Part shown: one piece after another, positions 1 to 10,008 of the stretch | Layout: each line of letters opens with the position of its first letter | Position numbering within the stretch: the first letter of the stretch is position 1 | Assembly: GCF_001423495.1 (NCBI RefSeq) | Contig: NZ_LMOG01000021.1 | Coordinates: 130,031 to 194,030 of the forward strand | DNA: 64,000 bases | Source: Xanthomonas sp. Leaf131 | GTDB taxonomy: Bacteria > Pseudomonadota > Gammaproteobacteria > Xanthomonadales > Xanthomonadaceae | Direction: 5' to 3' | The notes under the pieces: generated by a model | What the model was told of the DNA's origin: nothing | The model's database searches: none | What the model saw: only the letters and a program-made list of their open reading frames with translations | Program-made: the position numbers and the translations under genes

Positions 1-3000
1 TGATCTGCACACCACCCAAAGACACCACTGACCGAATCGCCTCTTCAACCGCTTGCTGGATACGCGAACCAGCGCGTTGTAAGCCCCACAGTGTTCGGAC
101 GCGCGTGACAACCTCACTTCGATGGATGGGGCTCTCAATTTCAACGATCTGACGAACGATGGTCGCCAGCTGGCCTGTGGGAACCAGATGCAATTCGAAC
201 TGATTGCTCGGCACGGCAAAGGAAGCCTCGATGTAAGGCTCGCTGTCTGGCGGACTTTGAGCTTCGATGAGTCCCATTTCTGCAACCTCACCGCGATCGA
301 CGGCGTGGATGTCTACGGGCACAGCGCGACTGGGGAGCTTAGCCTTGACCTCCAACGAACCAGACTCAGCCTTAGCACGCTCAATCGCTGCAATGAGCTT
401 TTCAAGCTCTGCTTCCGGGCGATGGAACCAATCCGAACTCCAAACCCGGTAAACCTGCCAGCCCTTGTCACGCAGCACGCTTTCACGCAAGCGATCTCGA
501 TCTCGCGCACTTCTCGCGTCTCGATACGACGGCCCATCGCACTCAATTCCCAGAATGTAGCGGCCAGGCTCCTCAGGATTAGACACCGCAATGTCGACGA
601 AGAAGCCGGCTAAACCCACATCGGTATGCAGATCGTATCCACGTGCGCGGAGCGCTGTCGCAACCTCTTGCTCGAATACACTTTGCTTGGTGTCTCGTGC
701 TTCTGTGGTGAGATTGAGTCGGCCTGTGCGGGCGTAGTTCAAGAAAAGCTTCAAGGCAAAGGTGCCCTTGCCCTTGGCTCGGTCCGTATCGATATCCTCA
801 TCGGTAATCGAGGTGAAGACTTCGCAACGCGACTTGGCGCGACTGATGAGCACATTCAATCGCCGCTCGCCGCCATCATTGCTCACGGGACCGAAATTCA
901 TCGTCATGTGCCGCTGAGCATCACGCCCATAACCCACAGAGATGTAGATGACATCGCGCTCGTCGCCCTGGATGTTTTCCAAACTTTTGACGAAGAACGG
1001 CTCCGCTGGATGATCCGCAAAGAACCCTTCGGTTTCCGGGTGCTGCCGGCGCAAAAGTTCCAGCTCATCGAGAATGGCGCGGCGCTGAGCAGTCGAGAAG
1101 GTTGCCACACCAAGCGTGAGCTTGGGCGCGTTTTGCGCATGCGCAAGCACCGCTAATGCTACGGCCTTGGCTTCTTTGGGATTGGTGCGTGTATTCCCGC
1201 GATCGTAGATCGCCTCCGGCAAATGGTGCAGTCGCAAGCCCACACCGGCTTCGCTTGTATAGGGACTGGGAACGATGAAGAGCTTGCCTTCGTAAAACTG
1301 TTGATTGGAAACAGCGATCAGCGACTGATGACGGCTCCGGTAGTGCCAACGAAGCATCCGCTCAGGCAATCCTCGCGCGCGGCAAAGCCCCAAGATGCTT
1401 TCGACATCTGATGCCTGCGCCCCGCCCTCGTCGTCATCACGCTCGCCGCTATCACCAAGCGCCTTGGAGAAGAAGCGCGTGGGCGGCAACTGCCGCTCGT
1501 CGCCAACGATCACCAACTGCTTAGCGCGCGCAATCGCACCCAGCGCATCGATCGGCTGAACCTGGCTCGCTTCGTCGATAACCAGCATGTCAAAATCCAG
1601 CGCGCCTGCAGGCAAGAACTGCGCGACGGAGAGCGGGCTCATCATAAAGACAGGTTTAAGCGCCTGGATTGCTGGCGCGCACTTTTGCATGAGTTGCCGG
1701 ATCGGGAGATGACCCTTTTTCTTGGCCATCTCGCCAATGAGAATAGCTGTTGGGCCGGTCGCCCCACCCTGACGCGGAATTTTGCTGTGATGCGCTTTGA
1801 CGACCTCATAGCGCGCCAGCTGCATGCGCTCTTGATCAAGGCTCGCAAAACTTGCAACCACCTGAGACTGGCGCTGCCCATCAAAGCTTGCCAATGCTCG
1901 ATCGCGCTGCACCAGCGCTTGGAGCACCGCCTCGTAATAAGACAGTTCAAAAACGCCCAGCGCATCGGCTCTCGCCAGCTTGCCATTAGCAAGACCATCG
2001 ACTATGGCACTCAGGCCCTTGCGCTTAGCTTCCTTGGCAATAGCCAAGTATGCGACCCAACTCCGAAGTCCTTCCGGGTCGGCCTGCCAGCTCGCCAACT
2101 GTGCATTGAGCGTAACCAGAGGAGCATGGATCGGATCACGCGTGATCTCCGCATTACCCTCGAACTGCAAGCCAACCAAAAGATCCATGACTTCGCCAGC
2201 CAGGACGCCCGCAGCAAAAGAAGCGCGCTCAGCTTGCTCTAACATCAACTGAGGCTCCTCAACGCGAACGGCCAACAGGCGAAGCTCTGGGTTGCGCTCA
2301 ATCCAAGACACCACTTGGCGAAGCTCATGCGCCTTGCTATCAAGCGCCAACCAGAATGGGCCAAAAGCGGAGTCCCCATCGACGGCCAGAGCGTCGTAAG
2401 CGCTAGTGGCGGCTTGCGCCAGCTGGATCTCGTCAATGACCGAAAGCGCTTGCTCGACCGCGAGTTCCTTGGCACTGACCAATAGTGCTGATTGCTCAGA
2501 CGCAGCCTGCCAAAGGGCCGACTTCTCTGCCAATTCCGATAGCGCAACGCGCTTGAGGACGGTTTCCTCACCCCAGGGATTACGCTCAGCAGACACCAAC
2601 ACTTCATGGATAGAAGCCAGATCGCGACCGAGTTCTTCCAAAACTGGCTTCACGCGCTTGGCAATCTCGGTGGCCATCACCCGGTCACCAATATCGGCCA
2701 AACGCTCACGCACCCCGCTACCCAACGGACGAAGAGTCCGCATCCAAGCCACCACGCCTCTGAGGAACGATGGGTTAGAGCGCTCGCGCTCCCAATTCGA
2801 GCCAAACGCCTCTTGTCCCTGGGCGTCATGCTCAGCGATCTTCTTCTGAGCGCTCTTGGCATCCAGAAGCACATCTAGCGACCCAAGCACGTCTGCGGCG
2901 GGAAGCTTGGGGTTAGAGAGGAGCGTGCGGACGGTCTGATTGGCACGACGCCAGTCGCCACTCAAAAAGCGGAACACGCTTGAGCCACGCATCGCTAGCT

Positions 3001-5299
3001 GCCCACGTGCACCTTCTAGCTCGGCGCTATCTTTGCTCCATGCAGCCTCTCGGAACACAGAAGCCAAGTTGCTCTTCGCCTGCTGGACCGTTTCAACGGC
3101 CACAACGATCTCTTCGACCGCATCGACGCCCCGCTCCCAAATGTGGGCGACCAACGCGTCGCGATCCAATTCCGGGATGCTCGTAGCGCGCTCAGCAATG
3201 GCAACCAGTCGAAGCGCCAGATCCAACGTGAGCGGTGCCTTCTCGGCCAGAAGTTGCGTCAATCTGGTGAGGTCTGGAAAGAGCCGAACCAAGACATTGT
3301 GCGCGTTGCCGAGCGTGGCAACCTCCTTACCCATTAGGAAGCTGCCTGGCAACTCGGTCAAAGTAACCTTGGAAGGATCCCAATCCTGCACCAATGCCTC
3401 AACTTTAATCTTTGCTTGGACCGCCACCCTGGCCTTTTGGGCGCTTTCTAGCGCGTCGATAACCGCCAAAGCACGCGCAGGCTCATCCCAGACCTTGCTT
3501 TGAAGTGCATCTGAGCCCAGCTTTGGCGCTTCGAGTAGCGCTTTAACGCGCTGAACAGCAAGGCCGGCGCCATCAAATCGAACCGGAGGCGGAAGATCCA
3601 GCGCGCCATGAATCTCGGTGGTCGACGCCTCCCAGTCATTCAATCGTCCAGCCAATCCAGCAACCAAAATCAGCAGCCGGTCGCGCTCGTTCGGCAGCAG
3701 TCCATCGTTCTGAACGCCACTCCAAGCGTGCTCATCGGGCAGGCCAATCTCTCCAATACGCTCGAGCAGCTCCCGAAGCAGCGCCTCGCGTGCATCTTTC
3801 TCATGAGGCGCCCAACTGCTTGAAGCTTCTAAAGGCAAGCTTTGGGTCGTATAGCCCAAGCGGCGCAGGCGCACCATCTGCCCAAATACTTTGTAAGGAG
3901 TCAGCTCAGAGGGCCGATGGGCTTCGTGAAGCCGCGCCACATGAGCATTAAGCATGTCGCGTCTTTCTGTAAGTTGCTCGATGATTGGCGCAGTGCTGCT
4001 TCTCTTGGGATCCCCCAAATTCAGCGTTTGCCGAAACTCTTCCAGTAGAGAACGCTTGTTGGCTTTGTTGCTGTGGAGTTCCAAACATGCCACACCTACG
4101 CCGACATAATCCAAACGGCGCTTCACAACTTCAAGCGCGGCCATCTTCTCGGCCACAAACAACACGCGTTTTCCTTCTGCCACTGCTGCGGAAATGATGT
4201 TGGCGATAGTTTGGGACTTGCCCGTTCCAGGCGGGCCTTGCACCAGGATGTTGTTGCCTTGGAGCACATCGTGCACAACCAAGGCTTGCGATGAGTCGCA
4301 ATCGACGACGTGGCGCATCTTCTCTGGCGGAATGATGCGGTCGAGGTCGCTATCTTCATCAGTCAGGCTTGCGCCCGGAAAACCATCTTGAACGACGCCG
4401 CGCAGCATCGGGATAGCTTCCAACCCGCCGAGCGCTTCCCAGCTTTGCGGATCCAGGTCCCGATACATCATGAACTTAGCGAAAGAAAAAAGCCCCAGGA
4501 TTGCGTCGTCGCGGAGCACGCCCCAGGTCTCTTTCCCTTCCAGCATGGCTTCGACTGACGTCATATAGGCATCGATATCGAGCGTTTCGAACTCATCAAT
4601 GAGCGGCAAGCGAAGACCAAACTCGCGCTGCAAGAACAACTGCAACGATAAGTTCGCCTGGATGTCGTCTCCGATCCATTTGAGGTGAAACTTCTCACCT
4701 GCTGTGCTGCGCTCCAATTGAACAGGGATCAGGACCAAAGGCGCAAAGCGATCTGTTTGCGGGGTGGAAGTAGCACGCCAACGCAAATAGCCAACAGCCA
4801 GATACAGCACATTGACGCCTTGCTCCTCTTGAAGCGTGCGAGCATCGGCGTAAAGATCCAATAGGCGCTTTTGTAGCCCAGTCGGGGTCAAACGGGTAGT
4901 CAGATGCGCATCCCAATGCGCCTTAACTCGCCCGTTCTCATCCAGCTCAAAATCCGGTTGCGCAATCAGCTCGGGGTCTGCCGGCGCCTCGTCAAGCAGA
5001 ACCTCATCAGTATCATCGCTAAGGCCATCAGTAGCGTCCGCTTGCTTCGGATCTTCCTTGCCAGGAACAAAAGTGAAGCGTTTTCCGTCGATCACCAAGG
5101 TCTGATACATCGCCTTAGCAAGCTCGTGGACGACCTCAACAGTCTTGGCGCGCCCACCCCTAGGCGTATGAAGCAACCGATTGCGCGTAGACAGGTCTAG
5201 CAGCTCCAAACGAGCCTTCTCAACCTTGCCCTTCAACCCGCCCGCCCCCCGGAGCGAGGAAGTCTCCTCGCTAGCCTGTGTCACCGCCGTCTGATCCAT
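1..5299 (-). CDS. DUF4011 / SF1 helicase / DUF559-like nuclease / DUF3320 giant protein, 3' end beyond the window
   Basis: An uninterrupted frame runs from an ATG at 5299 off the left edge, giving about 1,766 codons in the window. My translation starts MDQTAVTQ. The N-terminus has LELLDLSTRNRLLH, typical of DUF4011. Helicase motifs follow: Walker A GPPGTGKS (about residue 354), Walker B LVIDEASQVQP (about 1236), VIVGDERQLPP just after it, and NVLISRAKSRCEVF (about 1483). Then comes a Vsr/DUF559-like nuclease with GIECDGPSYRDARSARDRDR (about 1590-1610) and a DUF3320-like end, RVRTLWGLQRAGSRI. The family is a very large helicase-nuclease common in genomic islands and suspected of anti-phage roles. 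It lies divergent from an Abi_C protein and outside the att-bounded island. The defence role is inference; the domain order is seen directly. Confidence 0.88.
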   Translation of the reverse strand, partial: MDQTAVTQASEETSSLRGAGGLKGKVEKARLELLDLSTRNRLLHTPRGGRAKTVEVVHELAKAMYQTLVIDGKRFTFVPGKEDPKQADATDGLSDDTDEVLLDEAPADPELIAQPDFELDENGRVKAHWDAHLTTRLTPTGLQKRLLDLYADARTLQEEQGVNVLYLAVGYLRWRATSTPQTDRFAPLVLIPVQLERSTAGEKFHLKWIGDDIQANLSLQLFLQREFGLRLPLIDEFETLDIDAYMTSVEAMLEGKETWGVLRDDAILGLFSFAKFMMYRDLDPQSWEALGGLEAIPMLRGVVQDGFPGASLTDEDSDLDRIIPPEKMRHVVDCDSSQALVVHDVLQGNNILVQGPPGTGKSQTIANIISAAVAEGKRVLFVAEKMAALEVVKRRLDYVGVGVACLELHSNKANKRSLLEEFRQTLNLGDPKRSSTAPIIEQLTERRDMLNAHVARLHEAHRPSELTPYKVFGQMVRLRRLGYTTQSLPLEASSSWAPHEKDAREALLRELLERIGEIGLPDEHAWSGVQNDGLLPNERDRLLILVAGLAGRLNDWEASTTEIHGALDLPPPVRFDGAGLAVQRVKALLEAPKLGSDALQSKVWDEPARALAVIDALESAQKARVAVQAKIKVEALVQDWDPSKVTLTELPGSFLMGKEVATLGNAHNVLVRLFPDLTRLTQLLAEKAPLTLDLALRLVAIAERATSIPELDRDALVAHIWERGVDAVEEIVVAVETVQQAKSNLASVFREAAWSKDSAELEGARGQLAMRGSSVFRFLSGDWRRANQTVRTLLSNPKLPAADVLGSLDVLLDAKSAQKKIAEHDAQGQEAFGSNWERERSNPSFLRGVVAWMRTLRPLGSGVRERLADIGDRVMATEIAKRVKPVLEELGRDLASIHEVLVSAERNPWGEETVLKRVALSELAEKSALWQAASEQSALLVSAKELAVEQALSVIDEIQLAQAATSAYDALAVDGDSAFGPFWLALDSKAHELRQVVSWIERNPELRLLAVRVEEPQLMLEQAERASFAAGVLAGEVMDLLVGLQFEGNAEITRDPIHAPLVTLNAQLASWQADPEGLRSWVAYLAIAKEAKRKGLSAIVDGLANGKLARADALGVFELSYYEAVLQALVQRDRALASFDGQRQSQVVASFASLDQERMQLARYEVVKAHHSKIPRQGGATGPTAILIGEMAKKKGHLPIRQLMQKCAPAIQALKPVFMMSPLSVAQFLPAGALDFDMLVIDEASQVQPIDALGAIARAKQLVIVGDERQLPPTRFFSKALGDSGERDDDEGGAQASDVESILGLCRARGLPERMLRWHYRSRHQSLIAVSNQQFYEGKLFIVPSPYTSEAGVGLRLHHLPEAIYDRGNTRTNPKEAKAVALAVLAHAQNAPKLTLGVATFSTAQRRAILDELELLRRQHPETEGFFADHPAEPFFVKSLENIQGDERDVIYISVGYGRDAQRHMTMNFGPVSNDGGERRLNVLISRAKSRCEVFTSITDEDIDTDRAKGKGTFALKLFLNYARTGRLNLTTEARDTKQSVFEQEVATALRARGYDLHTDVGLAGFFVDIAVSNPEEPGRYILGIECDGPSYRDARSARDRDRLRESVLRDKGWQVYRVWSSDWFHRPEAELEKLIAAIERAKAESGSLEVKAKLPSRAVPVDIHAVDRGEVAEMGLIEAQSPPDSEPYIEASFAVPSNQFELHLVPTGQLATIVRQIVEIESPIHRSEVVTRVRTLWGLQRAGSRIQQAVEEAIRSVVSLGGVQI

Positions 5300-5413
5300 C
5301 GACACCCCTGAGAGGAGGCGCAACGCGCGGGATGCAGCAACGCGCCTTCCTCTAAATGCTTCTGTCTATAATGCGCTCAATGTAATGCGTGTTCCAGCCG
5401 ATCAGGGGGATCT

Positions 5414-6163
5414 GTGGGCGAGTTGCGCAGCAGTGAGATTCACTGGGTGGTTCACAGCTACATCGGGGTTGAAGGCGGCTATCTGGGTGACTTTTCCTAT
5501 AAGACCCATAGGGAGTTCTATCCCGCGTTTTGCGACCTGGATCTGGACCTCGACGACTACTCCGGGAATACAACCCGTGAGCGCTTCACAGCAGTCCTGA
5601 CCGGCGTCGAGGGGAACCGGCAAGCGGCGATCCTTCGGGGTGTTGCGCAACGATATCCCTCTGGAAGCGAACACTTCCGCACGCAGCAGGCCTACCGGAA
5701 GCTTTTGGAATTGGCAAAGCGCTGTGCAGACGGACTTTCCGTTCAAGACACAAGTCCAACAATCACTAGCGATGTCTTGAGGCGCGCACTGAGTGACGCG
5801 AACACGCTTATCCAAAGTGCAGGCCCCACTCATGCAGTTGATCGCGTGCACACAGCCCTTCATGCTTATCTCAAAGCAGTCTGCCGCGTCCAACGTATTG
5901 AGGCACCTGCCAACGCCACGATCACCAACTTGTTCAAGCTCCTCTGTTCGGAGCACCCAAACCTGCGTGAATTAGGTGGCCAGTCTGACACTATGGAACG
6001 AGTACTGAGATGCCTCAGCAGCGTGATCGATAGCCTCAACCCTGCTCGCAACAATGCAAGCCTTGCACACGCTAACGAAACTCTTTTAGAAAAGGATGAA
6101 GCGACGTTGGCGATAAATGCCGCACGAACTGTCTTCCAGTATTTGGACGCAAAGTTCCGCTAA
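5414..6163 (+). CDS. Abortive-infection (Abi_C-type) protein
   Basis: A 249-residue protein starting at GTG 5414, chosen because AGGGGGA (5404-5410) lies just upstream. The N-terminus (IGVEGGYLGDFSYKTH, then REFYPAFCDLDLD and TTRERF) matches the usual start of Abi_C-containing proteins. The C-terminus has the degenerate Abi_C signature ARNNASLAHAN followed by NAARTVFQYL, where LRN..G.AHG is usual. Family members are linked to phage exclusion; the mechanism is not known from the sequence. It is divergent from the DUF4011 helicase with a 114-bp shared control region containing TATAAT at 5367-5372. It may act with that helicase, but this is only inferred from position. Confidence 0.72.
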   Translation: MGELRSSEIHWVVHSYIGVEGGYLGDFSYKTHREFYPAFCDLDLDLDDYSGNTTRERFTAVLTGVEGNRQAAILRGVAQRYPSGSEHFRTQQAYRKLLELAKRCADGLSVQDTSPTITSDVLRRALSDANTLIQSAGPTHAVDRVHTALHAYLKAVCRVQRIEAPANATITNLFKLLCSEHPNLRELGGQSDTMERVLRCLSSVIDSLNPARNNASLAHANETLLEKDEATLAINAARTVFQYLDAKFR

Positions 6164-6537
6164 CGTCGCCCTGCGTTAACAGCACTTACATAAATCTTGC
6201 AAGTCTTCTTCTGTATCGAAAAAAGCACTACCGGTACACCTCACATCGCAATCCACGTTAGATACCTCCGAAGAATTGCCAGGCCAAAAGATTTTTCTCG
6301 TCGAAACCTGAGCGTTAAAAAATCTAATGGCGGAGAGAGTGGGATCGGATCACCTCCGACCTAAGCCCCTCTCACCGTTGCAGAAAGCCTGCTTGGCAGG
6401 TTTCCTTTCAGTGTTTCCTCGATCATAGCCTTCGGCTTGGCCCGATTGCTAGCGCCCGCTTGCCTGTGAGGTAGATCGACGCTGGCACCGCTCCTCTGCG
6501 TAAACTGGACCGAAGCCAAATCACCACCGAGTCAAGG
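6164..6537. other. Intergenic stretch holding the left att copy
   Basis: No gene is visible in these 374 bases. They contain the 18-bp tRNA-Ser end duplication and, after it, a weak stem (CCTGC-TTG-GCAGG, near 6388-6400) that could end transcription. The upstream control region of the following helicase gene must lie here, but I see no clear promoter. Confidence 0.5.
6328..6345. repeat. Left attachment site (copy of the tRNA-Ser 3' end)
   Basis: TGGCGGAGAGAGTGGGAT is identical to the 3' terminus of tRNA-Ser at 47436-47453, in the same orientation. Bases on either side differ. Tyrosine integrases commonly insert into tRNA 3' ends and leave such a repeat at the far junction. This fixes the island at about 41.1 kb. 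Confidence 0.88.
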
Positions 6538-9500
6538 ATGAGCCGTCCCTATCTTTCCAGCTCCATCGATCAGCTCGAGGAACTGTTTTCCACTTCCCAG
6601 AATGCCTCCCCGGTATTGCTCGCCATTGCGACCGAACTAGGGTTTAGAAGAACTGCACGGGCAAAAGAGTTGGAGGTCGAGGTGATGCAGACCTTGGCTC
6701 GCTTGAGCCCGGAAGCTGAGCAAGAACGTCCTGAACCCCCATCGCAGGCCGAAGGTGCCACCGGAGATGGGGACAGGCTCTGGTCTCCACCCGTGGCTCC
6801 GCCTGATTCGGCACACCGCCCCCAAATTTATGCCAATCGCCCCAAGGATGTGCTTGCTGCGTGGTCTGCACTGGAGGTGCTGTCACCGCAGACGTATGAC
6901 CGCCCTACCGACCTGGCGAAGGGAGACCGAGCCATTGTTTCTATCAGCGATGGCCGCCTGCCTTGGGACAGAGGGCCTGCGAACTCGCGCCCCAGGCAGA
7001 AGATTTATTTCCATATCGTTTTGGCAACCATTCCTGCCGCGCCCGCTTTCGCTGCATTGATCGACCGCTTCAAAGACTCCCGTCTTGAACGCCCGAGCGT
7101 TAAAGGTGACGTTGTTCTTGCCTCGTTGCTTGTGGACAAGGAAGGAATCCTTGCTGGAGAGGCACCCGTCTCGCTATCCGCGTTCGGATGGGGCTTGCCT
7201 GTCGCCCTGGGAGGGTCGCTCAAGGATCTGGCTGCCTGGACCCAACAAGAACCGCGGCTGATCGAAGGCCTCACCAAGCAGTTGGGCGTTTCATCAACAG
7301 AGACCCCAGTTCCACTGACGTGGGAAGCGCTACAACGCGCCTCTTCCTGGCTGGTAGACACCCTTGGGTTATCCGGACACCAAGTAAGCGGCCCGACATT
7401 CGCTGTCGCCCATTACCTCTACTACATGTTGCGGATTGTTCCAGATCCGCTTCTTCTCAATAGCTTTTACCTGCGCGACTTGGCCAAGGCACGAGAGATC
7501 GCCAACAAGGGCGAACTCCCCAAAGCGTTGTCTCTCTATCTGGGCAGCCAGAAGCCAGCAGCACGACGGGACTTATTGAAAGACGATGCCGCCCTGGAAG
7601 CTTCGTTGGCTCCAGCCGATGTGCCGCTGGGTCGATGGCCCACCCCTGCATCGCATACCCCTGCCCTGTTACAGCAGGCTGCTGTCAACTCGGCGGGGCG
7701 TTTGTCCGGAGGACCCGGGATTTTAGGCGTCAATGGCCCACCTGGGACGGGAAAAAGCACCCTGCTGCGGGACATTGTGGCGGATTTGCTGACTCGCCGA
7801 GCCACAGCCATGTGCGCGTTCACCGACCCGACCCAAGCTTTTAAAGTCGGTTGGACAAAGAGGGCCAAGGGAGAGACCCAGGAGCTTCACGCGCTGGATG
7901 CCAGCTTGCGGGGATTCGAGATGATCGTTGCCAGCTCGAACAACAAGGCCGTCGAGAACGTCAGTGCAGAAATGCCATCGCTGCAAGCGATTCCCGGCGA
8001 CTCCCCCCTGCGCTATTTCGCGCCGTTGGCTTCTGATCTATTGGACCGCGAGGCATGGGGGTTGATGACAGCGGTCCTCGGCAATGCATCCAATCGGTCT
8101 GCGTTCCGAAAGAAATTTTGGGGAGACTCGCCACGCTCCCTTGAACGCTACCTCAAACAGGTCAGCGGCATCGCACCGCGTGAAGACGGGTCTCCCGAGG
8201 GCCTGGCCGAACTTTGCAGTGCGCCATCTACTCCAAAGGAAGCCCAAGACCGCTGGGAGCGTGCTCGAAAGCATTTCAAGCAACTCTCCAGTGCGTGCTC
8301 CACGCGGTTGTCTCAGCTGGAAAGCTTGCGACGCGCCTTGATCCAACTGCCCAAGCTGCGGGAAGACGAGAAGGAAAAACGCCAACAACATCTGGAGGCA
8401 TCCAGTCATGCCAACCAGGCACAGTCGCTGCTTGCTGCCTTGGTTCGAGATACACAGACCGCAACTTTGGCGCTACAGCAGTGTGAGACCGCGCTGTCCC
8501 ATCATGCGCAAAAGCGACCTAGTTTTTTCAGTCTAAGGCGTCTTTTTGGTGCCCAGTCCGCCAAATCTTGGGAGGTCACGCATGGGCCTCTCAAACATCA
8601 GGCTGACATCGCAAAGACGGCGAGGGGCATCGCTGTAGAAGCCCAATCCAAGGCAGATGGTTTGGCGCGGGCAGCTGGGCAGCAAGCAGTGATTGCTTCA
8701 CAGGAACTCGAAAAGGCCAGTAAGAAACGCGAAGCGACGGAGCAGCAGTGCCACGAGGTGCAGATCGGCGCTGGAGCTCACGTGCTGGACGAGCATTTCC
8801 TTTCACTGCCGCACGAGCAGAAGCAGCTGGCCGTGCCCTGGCTGGACAGTGAGCTACAGAAGCTTCGAATGGAGGTCTTCGAAGCAGCCATGGAAGTGCA
8901 TCGGGCCTTCATCGACGCAGCAGCAAAGCCCCTTCTCCATAACATCAACGCCTTGGTCGGAGGAAACTTCAACATTCCACCAGACCGACAGCACTTGAGC
9001 GGACATCTATGGAGCAGCTTGTTCCTGGTCGTGCCGGTCATTTCAACAACGTTTGCTTCCGTCGAGCGAATGTTGGGACGTCTTCCCCAGGAAACCTTTG
9101 GCTGGCTGCTGGTGGATGAAGCAGGGCAAGCGACGCCGCAAGCAGTCGTAGGTGCCCTGCTTCGATGTCAGCGAGCAGTGGTCGTGGGCGATCCGCAGCA
9201 AGTTGAGCCAGTCGTTCCGCTGCCTGACGTGCTGACTGCTGCCGTCCTTCGCGAGTTTGATGCCGACCCTGACAAATTCGGAGCCCCAAATGCGTCGGTT
9301 CAAACCTTGGCCGACGAGGCTGGAGACTATTGCGCCACGTTCGATACGGCCGGTGGATTCCGGACGGTGGGATCTCCCCTGCTCGTCCACCGTCGGTGTG
9401 CGTCGCCGATGTTCGAGATTTCCAACACAATTGCTTATGGCGGGTTGATGGTCCAGGCAAAGCCCCCTAAGGGCTCGAGCATTCGAGATGTCTTGGGCAA

Positions 9501-9951
9501 CTCCCATTGGATAGACGTGCTTGGAAGTGCGCGGGACAAGTTCTCACCGGAGGAAGGCCAGCAGCTGTTGCTTTTTCTCAGGACGTTGAGAAACAACGCG
9601 GTTCTCCCTGATCTCTACATCGTCACGCCCTTTGTCGCCGTTCAAGATGGCCTTCGAGAGCTGGTGAAGCAGGACGGCGTCTTGCAAGGCTGGGTGGAAA
9701 ATGCCTCCAAGTGGCCATCCGAGCGGATTGGCACCGTCCACACTGTCCAAGGAAGAGAGGCGGAGGCCGTCATCATCGTTCTAGGGGCCCCGGACCCTGG
9801 CCAAAATGGTGCCCGGCAATGGGCCGGCGCGACGCCGAACCTTCTCAATGTCGCCGTCACCCGAGCCAAGGAAGCCGTCTACGTGATTGGTAACCGCTCA
9901 CTTTGGTCAGCCGCTGGGAAATTTAGTGCGCTGAATCTAAAGCTGCGTTGA
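6538..9951 (+). CDS. SF1-type AAA helicase/ATPase with central coiled coil
   Basis: A 1137-residue protein. Walker A GPPGTGKST is at about residues 400-408, Walker B LLVDEAGQA at about 857, VVVGDPQQVEPV at about 882, HTVQGREAEAV at about 1067 and NVAVTRAKEAVYVIGN at about 1104. These are the motifs of UPF1/DNA2-like superfamily 1 helicases. Residues about 590-760, between Walker A and B, are rich in Lys, Glu, Gln and Ala and look like a long coiled coil. The first 390 residues match nothing I recognise. An Mrr nuclease gene follows after 57 bp and an NYN gene after that, suggesting one operon. No strong ribosome-binding site precedes the ATG, so the start is provisional. A nucleic-acid-targeting defence role is inferred from context. 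Confidence 0.85.
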   Translation: MSRPYLSSSIDQLEELFSTSQNASPVLLAIATELGFRRTARAKELEVEVMQTLARLSPEAEQERPEPPSQAEGATGDGDRLWSPPVAPPDSAHRPQIYANRPKDVLAAWSALEVLSPQTYDRPTDLAKGDRAIVSISDGRLPWDRGPANSRPRQKIYFHIVLATIPAAPAFAALIDRFKDSRLERPSVKGDVVLASLLVDKEGILAGEAPVSLSAFGWGLPVALGGSLKDLAAWTQQEPRLIEGLTKQLGVSSTETPVPLTWEALQRASSWLVDTLGLSGHQVSGPTFAVAHYLYYMLRIVPDPLLLNSFYLRDLAKAREIANKGELPKALSLYLGSQKPAARRDLLKDDAALEASLAPADVPLGRWPTPASHTPALLQQAAVNSAGRLSGGPGILGVNGPPGTGKSTLLRDIVADLLTRRATAMCAFTDPTQAFKVGWTKRAKGETQELHALDASLRGFEMIVASSNNKAVENVSAEMPSLQAIPGDSPLRYFAPLASDLLDREAWGLMTAVLGNASNRSAFRKKFWGDSPRSLERYLKQVSGIAPREDGSPEGLAELCSAPSTPKEAQDRWERARKHFKQLSSACSTRLSQLESLRRALIQLPKLREDEKEKRQQHLEASSHANQAQSLLAALVRDTQTATLALQQCETALSHHAQKRPSFFSLRRLFGAQSAKSWEVTHGPLKHQADIAKTARGIAVEAQSKADGLARAAGQQAVIASQELEKASKKREATEQQCHEVQIGAGAHVLDEHFLSLPHEQKQLAVPWLDSELQKLRMEVFEAAMEVHRAFIDAAAKPLLHNINALVGGNFNIPPDRQHLSGHLWSSLFLVVPVISTTFASVERMLGRLPQETFGWLLVDEAGQATPQAVVGALLRCQRAVVVGDPQQVEPVVPLPDVLTAAVLREFDADPDKFGAPNASVQTLADEAGDYCATFDTAGGFRTVGSPLLVHRRCASPMFEISNTIAYGGLMVQAKPPKGSSIRDVLGNSHWIDVLGSARDKFSPEEGQQLLLFLRTLRNNAVLPDLYIVTPFVAVQDGLRELVKQDGVLQGWVENASKWPSERIGTVHTVQGREAEAVIIVLGAPDPGQNGARQWAGATPNLLNVAVTRAKEAVYVIGNRSLWSAAGKFSALNLKLR

Positions 9952-10008
9952 GCAACGATAGGATGGTATTCGCAACGCTTTCAAGATCAGACAAACAAGG
10001 GGGAATGT

